This document shows positions 4,401-9,304 of a stretch of 9,304 nucleotides of DNA, one piece after another; the first letter of the stretch is position 1; the number at the start of each line of letters is the position of its first letter. Both the position numbers and the translations under genes were made by a program. Under the pieces are notes generated by a model. The model was not told where the DNA came from, searched no databases, and saw only the letters and a program-made list of their open reading frames with translations. The stretch covers positions 1 through 9,304 of the forward strand of contig DYNS01000094.1 in the NCBI GenBank assembly GCA_020720965.1, read 5' to 3'. The DNA is from Anaerolinea sp. Its GTDB lineage: Bacteria; Chloroflexota; Anaerolineae; Anaerolineales; Villigracilaceae.

Positions 4401-6878
4401 TCACTCTTTCACAATCTTCGCCACTGTCACCCCGTCCCCGCCCTCGCTGGGCAGACCCTCCTCAAACGAGGCAACATACTCATGCCCCTTCAGCGCCGCG
4501 CGGACTTCCTGACGCAAAACGCCGGTTCCTTTGCCGTGAATGATGCGTACAAACGGCATCCCTGCCAGGTAGGCGCGTTCCAGATATTTTTCCAGCATCT
4601 CTAGGGCATCTTCGGCACGCTGCCCGCGCAAGTCCAACTCCATGCCGGGGGAAGCGGCGCTCACCGGGCGCGATTCGCTCCGGGAGGGGGAGGCGGAAGA
4701 GGCTGCCTTGCCCCTGGGCGCGGGAGGCGGCGCGGAGGCAAATTCCGCTTTGCGGAGTATATCCGTCAACTTCGCCCTCACCCGTAGGCTGCCAATTTGT
4801 ACCTCGGCATCTGCCTCGCTGAGAGCGGTGATGACTCCCTCGCTGCCGAGAGTCCGCAGGATGACCTTTTCTCCCAGCCGGAACAGCCCCTGCGGCTCTG
4901 GTTCGCTGGGGGCGGGCAGGCGCAGCACCGGGGCGGAGGCTTTTTCCTCCACCGCTTCCACTTTTTCTTCCAACTTTTGCAGGGCATCCAGCGGCTGACG
5001 GAGCTTCTTCAGGTCGGTTTTCAGGCGGGAGAGATTGCGCTTCAGCACGGCTACTTCCAACTCCGCTTCGGCGCGGGCTTTTGCCAGCACTTCGCGGCGC
5101 TCGTCTTCAATCTTTTCCAGCCTTTCTTCCAGGGCGCGGTTCAACTCCTCGGCGCGGGTGCGGGCTTTTTCGGTTTTTTCGCGCTCGCGGCTGCTGCGGT
5201 TGCGCTCTTTGCGAATGTCTTCCAGCAGTTTGTCGGTGCGGAGTTCATCCGGGTTGACCGCGCTTCTCGCTGTGGCGACAATCGATTCGGGTAAGCCGAG
5301 GCGGGCGGCAATTGCCAGGGCGTTGGAACGTCCGGGTAAGCCGATGGTGAGGCGGTAGGTAGGTCGCAGGGTGGCTACGTCAAATTCCAGCGAGGCGTTT
5401 ACCACGCCCTCCGCGCTGTGGGCAAAACTTTTTAGTTCCGGGTAGTGGGTGGCGACAAAGATGGTGCAGCCGGTTTGCAGGAGATGTTCCAAAATGGCGC
5501 GTGCCAGGGCTGCGCCCTCCTGCGGGTCTGTGCCTGCGCCCAACTCGTCAAAGATGACCAAGGTGCGGGAATCTATCTTTTTGAGAATGCGGACGATGTT
5601 GGTGAGATGCCCGCTGAAGGTGGAGAGAGATTGTTCGATGGATTGTTCATCGCCGATGTCGGCGAAGATGTCGTGGAAGAGGCTGATTTCTGAGCCGCTT
5701 TGGGCGGGGATGTGCAGCCCGCTTTGCGCCATGAGCGCCAAAAGCCCAACCGTTTTAAGTGAGACGGTTTTGCCGCCGGTGTTGGGACCGGTGATGATGA
5801 CGGCGCGGGTTCCGGGGCGCAGTTCCAGGTCGTTGGCGATGACGGTTTGGGGGTCTAGCAAGGGGTGGCGGGCGCGGTATAACAGCACAGTGGGTGGGGC
5901 GTTTCCGGCGGCAGGCGGCTCCACCAGGATGGGTTCGCTGGCGCGGATTTCATCGGCATATTTGGCTTTGGCAAATGCCAGGTCTATTTCTGCCAGAGCA
6001 TCCACCCCTGGGATAATTTCATGGGCTGCCATGCCCACCTGGGATGAGATTTCTGCCAGGATGCGTAGAATTTCGTTGCGCTCCTGCATTTGTTTTTCGC
6101 GGTAGTCGTTGTTCAGTTCCACCACTGCCAGGGGTTCTACAAACAGGGTTGCGCCGCTGGAAGATTGGTCGTGAATGATGGATTTGATTTGTCCCTTAAA
6201 CTCGGCGCGCAGGGGGATGACGTAACGCCCGTCCCGCTGCGTGATGAGGGTGTCTTGCAGCATTGGCACCGTCCCGGCGTCGGTGATGTAGCGTTGCAGG
6301 CGGCTCATCAGCCGCTCGTGGGCAATTCGCATTTCCTTGCGTAGGGAGGCAAGTTTGGGCGAGGCGGAATCCAGCACTTCTCCCCGGTCGCTGATGGTGC
6401 GGGAGATGGCATCCACAATTCCCAGGGTGGTGGGCAGGGCGAGAGAAAGCTCTGCCAGGCGGGGGAAGAGATAGGCGGGGGCTTCTCGCGGGGCGGTTCT
6501 GCCGGGTTTTTGGTGTTTGGCAGGTTCCGGCACGGCTTCGGTGGCGCCCCGGCTGGCTTTTTCCAGGGTTTTCTTCAGGTCGCGGCAGGCGATGAGGGTT
6601 GCCTTTATATCCAGCAGGTCGGCGGGTTCCAGGGTTCCGCCGCGCCGCGCTAACAGCACCTTGGGGCGAATATCATGCGCTCCGCCAATGCTCACGTCAT
6701 GCGTGGCGAGCAGGCGGCGCGATTCGGTCGTCTCTTGCTGGCGCAGCCTTGCCAGGGTGTAAGAGGTGGTCGGCTCCAGTTGGCGGGCAAGGTCTTTGGA
6801 TGCGGAAAAATCGCAGTGGGCAGCCAGGCGCTCCAACACTTTGGGGTATTCCAAAACGGTAATTGTCTTCAAGTCCAT
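4401..6878 (-). CDS. mutS2: MutS2 family ATPase with C-terminal Smr domain
   Basis: This 825-residue protein is a MutS2: a dimeric ABC-type ATPase that in Bacillus splits collided ribosomes and in other bacteria limits recombination; it does not act in mismatch repair. The core segment (about 216-261) holds the strongly conserved DGRYVIPLRAEFKGQIK run. Walker A is GPNTGGKT (364-371), the signature loop is STFSGH (419-424), Walker B ends in Asp444-Glu445, and the switch histidine is in VATHYPEL (475-482). A long charged coiled coil spans about 550-648, a KOW-like domain 665-708, then an Ala/Ser/Pro linker. The Smr domain starts at LDLRG (748-752) and carries HGKGTG (781-786), both typical of nuclease-type Smr. 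The length exceeds the usual 780-790, mainly through a low-complexity insert at about 109-136. The start codon has only a weak AGAAAG upstream. The gene is convergent with the qcr operon and divergent from the carboxyltransferase. Confidence 0.96.
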   Translation of the reverse strand: MDLKTITVLEYPKVLERLAAHCDFSASKDLARQLEPTTSYTLARLRQQETTESRRLLATHDVSIGGAHDIRPKVLLARRGGTLEPADLLDIKATLIACRDLKKTLEKASRGATEAVPEPAKHQKPGRTAPREAPAYLFPRLAELSLALPTTLGIVDAISRTISDRGEVLDSASPKLASLRKEMRIAHERLMSRLQRYITDAGTVPMLQDTLITQRDGRYVIPLRAEFKGQIKSIIHDQSSSGATLFVEPLAVVELNNDYREKQMQERNEILRILAEISSQVGMAAHEIIPGVDALAEIDLAFAKAKYADEIRASEPILVEPPAAGNAPPTVLLYRARHPLLDPQTVIANDLELRPGTRAVIITGPNTGGKTVSLKTVGLLALMAQSGLHIPAQSGSEISLFHDIFADIGDEQSIEQSLSTFSGHLTNIVRILKKIDSRTLVIFDELGAGTDPQEGAALARAILEHLLQTGCTIFVATHYPELKSFAHSAEGVVNASLEFDVATLRPTYRLTIGLPGRSNALAIAARLGLPESIVATARSAVNPDELRTDKLLEDIRKERNRSSREREKTEKARTRAEELNRALEERLEKIEDERREVLAKARAEAELEVAVLKRNLSRLKTDLKKLRQPLDALQKLEEKVEAVEEKASAPVLRLPAPSEPEPQGLFRLGEKVILRTLGSEGVITALSEADAEVQIGSLRVRAKLTDILRKAEFASAPPPAPRGKAASSASPSRSESRPVSAASPGMELDLRGQRAEDALEMLEKYLERAYLAGMPFVRIIHGKGTGVLRQEVRAALKGHEYVASFEEGLPSEGGDGVTVAKIVKE

Positions 6879-6928
6879 GAGGGTTTCTTTCTGCTTTGTT
6901 CGTGCCGCCGGATTTGTGCGGGCAACCT

Positions 6929-6956
6929 ATTTTACACCGTGCCGCGCCTGTGCTAA
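6929..6956 (-). promoter_or_regulatory. mutS2: Probable mutS2 promoter
   Basis: On the minus strand, TTAGCA (6956-6951) and TAAAAT (6934-6929) are separated by 16 bp, which is 4/6 and 5/6 of the sigma-70 consensus. Transcription would start near 6921 and leave a leader of about 43 nt. The -10 overlaps the -35 of the rightward promoter, so the two polymerases could not bind at once. Confidence 0.45.
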
Positions 6957-6959
6957 ACT
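6931..6959 (+). promoter_or_regulatory. Promoter of the carboxyltransferase gene, predicted leaderless
   Basis: TTTACA (6931-6936), a 17-bp spacer, then TAAACT (6954-6959) preceded by TG at 6951-6952 form a -35, optimum spacing and an extended -10. The expected start point, about 7 nt after the -10, coincides with the ATG at 6967. No Shine-Dalgarno is found in ACCCGGC before that ATG. Together these predict an mRNA without a leader. Confidence 0.6.
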
Positions 6960-6966
6960 ACCCGGC

Positions 6967-8589
6967 ATGGAAACCCTTCCCACCCACCTTTCCCCCACTT
7001 CCGAAGACTTCCGCGCCAACGATGCCCATCACCGCGCCCTGGCAGAGGAACTGCAAGCCCGGCAGGCGCAAACCCGGCAGGGCGGCGGAGAAAAATATCG
7101 CCTGCGGCACGAGGCGCAGGGCAAGTTGTTCGTGCGTGAGCGCATAGAACGCCTGCTGGACCCCGGCTCCCCGTTTTTGGAACTTTCTGCGCTGGCAGCC
7201 TGGGAGATGTACGCGGGAGAAGCCCCCGCCGCCGGGGTTGTGACAGGTATCGGGCGTGTCTCTGGCAGGGAGGTGATGATTGTCGCCAATGATGCCACCG
7301 TTAAAGGCGGCGCTTACTTCCCCCTGACGGTGAAAAAGCACCTGCGTGCCCAGCAAATTGCCCAGGAGAACGCCCTTCCCTGCCTCTACCTGGTCGATTC
7401 GGGCGGCGCTTTTTTGCCCATGCAAGACCAGGTCTTCCCGGATGCCGAGCATTTTGGGCGCATTTTTTACAATCAGGCGCAAATGAGCGCCAGGGGTATT
7501 CCGCAAATTGCCGCCGTCATGGGGTCTTGCACGGCGGGCGGGGCTTACGTCCCGGCGATGAGTGACGAGGCGGTCATTGTAAAAGGTACAGGAACCATTT
7601 TTCTGGGTGGACCTCCTCTTGTCAAAGCCGCTACCGGGGAAGATGTCAGCGCCGAGGAATTGGGCGGCGCGGAGGTTCACACCCGCAAAAGCGGGGTCGC
7701 CGACCATTTTGCCGAAAATGACGAACACGCCCTGGAAATTCTGCGCGAAATTGTAGAAACCCTGCCCCTGCGCCCCCTGCCCGCCAACCCTTTTTACGCC
7801 CCCGCCGTTCCGCCGCAAGAGCCGCTTTACCCGCCGGAAGAACTTTACGGCGTGCTGCCCCGCTCCTTCCGCGAGGGCTATGACGTGCGCGAAATCATCG
7901 CCCGCCTGGTAGATGCCAGCCAATTCCGCGAGTTCAAAGCCCGTTACGGCACAACTTTGGTGACGGGTTTTGCTCGTATTTCCGGCTTCCCGGTTGGAAT
8001 CATCGCTAACAACGGCGTACTCTTTAGCGAATCTGCCCTAAAGGCAACTCACTTCATCGAACTGTGTGACCAACGCGGCATTCCCCTGCTCTTTTTGCAA
8101 AATATCACCGGCTTTATGGTGGGCAGGGAATACGAAAACAGCGGCATAGCGAGGGATGGAGCCAAAATGGTTCACGCCGTAGCCACAACCCGCGTTCCCA
8201 AACTGACGGTCATCATCGGCGGCTCTTTTGGCGCAGGCAACTACGGCATGTGCGGAAGGGCATACAATCCCCGCTTTTTGTGGATGTGGCCCAACGCCCG
8301 CATCTCCGTCATGGGCGGGGAACAAGCCGCCAACGTCCTGCTCACCGTTAAACAAGAGCAGCTCGCCCGCGAAGGCAAACCCGCCCTCAGCCCGGAGCAA
8401 GCCGCCGAATTCAAACGCCCCACCCTGGAAAAATACGAGCGCGAGGGCAGCCCCTACTACTCCACTGCCCGCCTGTGGGATGACGGCATCCTGCTCCCTC
8501 ATGAAACCCGCCGCACCCTGGGGTTGGCGCTTTCCGTCCTCTTCAAATCCCCGCCCCAGGACGGGCACTTTGGCGTATTCCGCATGTAG
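6967..8589 (+). CDS. mccB: Acyl-CoA carboxylase carboxyltransferase, methylcrotonyl-CoA carboxylase beta type
   Basis: This 540-residue protein is the carboxyltransferase (beta) subunit of a biotin-dependent acyl-CoA carboxylase, which moves CO2 from carboxybiotin to an acyl-CoA. The sequence follows methylcrotonyl-CoA carboxylase beta closely as I recall that family: KGGAYFPLTVKKHLRAQ (113-129), YLVDSGGAFLP (141-151), MGSCTAGGAYVPAM (185-198), IGGSFGAGNYGMCGRAY (417-433), RISVMGGEQAANVL (445-458), and the FGVFRM C-terminus. The N and C crotonase-like halves are about 30-290 and 300-540; glycine pairs in TAGGAY and in FGAGNYGM would form the two oxyanion holes. Its role would be leucine/isovalerate breakdown, making methylglutaconyl-CoA. 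The biotin carboxylase partner is not in the window. ATG 6967 was chosen because upstream in-frame ATGs lie inside mutS2 and the promoter ends just before it. Geranyl-CoA or propionyl-CoA carboxylase beta are less likely alternatives. Confidence 0.93.
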   Translation: METLPTHLSPTSEDFRANDAHHRALAEELQARQAQTRQGGGEKYRLRHEAQGKLFVRERIERLLDPGSPFLELSALAAWEMYAGEAPAAGVVTGIGRVSGREVMIVANDATVKGGAYFPLTVKKHLRAQQIAQENALPCLYLVDSGGAFLPMQDQVFPDAEHFGRIFYNQAQMSARGIPQIAAVMGSCTAGGAYVPAMSDEAVIVKGTGTIFLGGPPLVKAATGEDVSAEELGGAEVHTRKSGVADHFAENDEHALEILREIVETLPLRPLPANPFYAPAVPPQEPLYPPEELYGVLPRSFREGYDVREIIARLVDASQFREFKARYGTTLVTGFARISGFPVGIIANNGVLFSESALKATHFIELCDQRGIPLLFLQNITGFMVGREYENSGIARDGAKMVHAVATTRVPKLTVIIGGSFGAGNYGMCGRAYNPRFLWMWPNARISVMGGEQAANVLLTVKQEQLAREGKPALSPEQAAEFKRPTLEKYEREGSPYYSTARLWDDGILLPHETRRTLGLALSVLFKSPPQDGHFGVFRM

Positions 8590-8601
8590 CACAGGAGAAA
8601 C

Positions 8602-9304
8602 ATGACAAACACCCCCGAAGCCGACCGCATCCCGGAACTGGACGGAGTGCGAGGTCTGGCAATTTTCCTCGTTCTGGCGCACCACATCCTGCCTATGGCA
8701 AGTTACCTCACCCAAAACGAATTCCTGCGCGGCTTCGGGCGCGCCTCCGAAATCGGCTGGGTGGGGGTAGATGTCTTCTTCGTCCTCTCCGGCTACCTCA
8801 TCACCGGAATTTTGCTGCGCTCCCGCCAACACCCCAACTACTTCAAAAACTTTTACGCCCGCCGCATCCTGCGTATCTTTCCACTTTACTACCTGGTCAC
8901 AGGCGCAATCCTTCTCTTCTTACCCACCCTGGAGAAGAACAACCCCGCTTACACTCAATCGCTCTGGTACGTCTTTGCCCTATACCTGCAAAACTGGCTC
9001 TACCTGCTGCCCCTGCCCGTTTCGCAAGCGCCTGCCCACACCTGGTCTCTCGCCATCGAAGAGCAGTTCTACCTGGTCTTCCCCGCCATTGCCTACAAAC
9101 TCAACCCCCAACAACTGCTTCGGTTCAGCCTCGGCGTTATCACCTTCATGCCCCTCTTCCGCCTCGCCCTCATCCTGTTGAATGTCAAAGCCCTCGGCTT
9201 CCCCACCGGCGGATTTTTCTACCTGGGCACTTTTACCCGCTTCGAGAACTTTGCCTTTGGCGCTCTGCTCGCCCTCGCCGCCGAACACTTCCCCCGCCTG
9301 CACA
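8602..9304 (+). CDS. Acyltransferase 3 (OafA/NodX-like) membrane protein, N-terminal part
   Basis: This is an integral membrane O-acyltransferase of the acyltransferase-3 family, which moves acyl groups (often acetyl) onto sugars of cell-surface polysaccharides, lipids or antibiotics. Only 234 residues are present before the window ends; full proteins have about 350-650. Visible family motifs are PELDGVRGLAIFLVLAHH (11-28, with the conserved His pair 27-28), GWVGVDVFFVLSGYLIT (52-68), the RRILRIFPLYY segment (88-98), HTWSLAIEEQFYLVFP (146-161, with conserved Glu153/Glu154), and TRFENFAFGALLA (212-224). Several long hydrophobic helices are visible. The start at 8602 has AGGAGA at 8593-8598, 3 nt upstream of the ATG, and lies 12 bp after the mccB stop with no terminator between, so it is probably co-transcribed. 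The substrate cannot be read from this part. Whether a C-terminal SGNH domain follows is unknown. Confidence 0.92.
   Translation, partial: MTNTPEADRIPELDGVRGLAIFLVLAHHILPMASYLTQNEFLRGFGRASEIGWVGVDVFFVLSGYLITGILLRSRQHPNYFKNFYARRILRIFPLYYLVTGAILLFLPTLEKNNPAYTQSLWYVFALYLQNWLYLLPLPVSQAPAHTWSLAIEEQFYLVFPAIAYKLNPQQLLRFSLGVITFMPLFRLALILLNVKALGFPTGGFFYLGTFTRFENFAFGALLALAAEHFPRLH

Noticed and set aside
6766..6966. Upstream in-frame ATG for the carboxyltransferase
   Set aside because: It lies within mutS2 on the opposite strand and upstream of the promoter; the extension has no similarity to the family.
6958..7923. Long antisense open frame (321 codons) opposite mccB
   Set aside because: It is glycine-rich and without a recognisable domain; the plus strand carries conserved carboxyltransferase motifs throughout, so it is a GC-driven shadow.
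8038..8832. Antisense open frame across the mccB-acyltransferase junction
   Set aside because: It runs opposite two genes with clear family motifs and has no ribosome site or recognisable domain.
1..9304. Insertion sequences, CRISPR array, tRNA or phage genes
   Set aside because: I saw no transposase, no regularly spaced repeat array, no tRNA-like cloverleaf and no terminal inverted repeats; the region reads as chromosomal housekeeping sequence.

Overview
The window holds two respiratory gene clusters placed back to back, followed by a ribosome-rescue/DNA-recombination ATPase and the start of an acyl-CoA carboxylase cluster. The organism looks like a Gram-variable, menaquinone-using aerobic or facultative bacterium. 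A member of the Chloroflexota (Anaerolineae-like) is my best guess, from the split cytochrome b6/subunit IV complex with c-type haems fused to subunit IV, the low-potential Rieske signature, and the moderately GC-rich coding sequence with an AT-rich promoter region. This placement is inference from gene content; no rRNA or marker tree is available here.

Region 1 (1-1466, minus strand): sdhC-sdhD-sdhA, the two membrane anchors and the N-terminal part of the flavoprotein of succinate dehydrogenase (complex II). The window edge cuts sdhA, and sdhB is presumably beyond it. Region 2 (1467-1761): a 295-bp AT-rich divergent regulatory region with a perfect TATAAT, a cluster of CTCTTT half sites including a 17-bp palindrome, and small inverted repeats near sdhC. 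Region 3 (1762-4335, plus strand): a three-gene cytochrome bc operon encoding a Rieske protein, a b6-type cytochrome b, and subunit IV fused to extra membrane helices and two c-type haem domains. No separate cytochrome c1 or f gene is present between or beside these genes. Together regions 1 and 3 would feed electrons from succinate into quinone and then from quinol to periplasmic c-haems.

Region 4 (4336-6878): a strong plus-strand terminator hairpin, then mutS2 on the minus strand, convergent with the bc operon. Region 5 (6879-6966): an 88-bp divergent intergenic region in which the promoters of mutS2 and the next gene appear to overlap. The rightward promoter sits so close to the ATG that the mRNA is predicted to be leaderless. 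Region 6 (6967-9304, plus strand): a carboxyltransferase subunit most like methylcrotonyl-CoA carboxylase beta, and 12 bp later the N-terminal 234 residues of an acyltransferase-3 family membrane protein cut by the window end.

I saw no tRNA, rRNA, insertion sequence, CRISPR array or phage gene. The most interesting part is the bc operon: a five-helix, two-haem subunit IV fusion, a Rieske cluster lacking both hydrogen-bond donors, and a cytochrome b6 that matches plant-type residue numbering but lacks the cysteine that anchors haem c(n).
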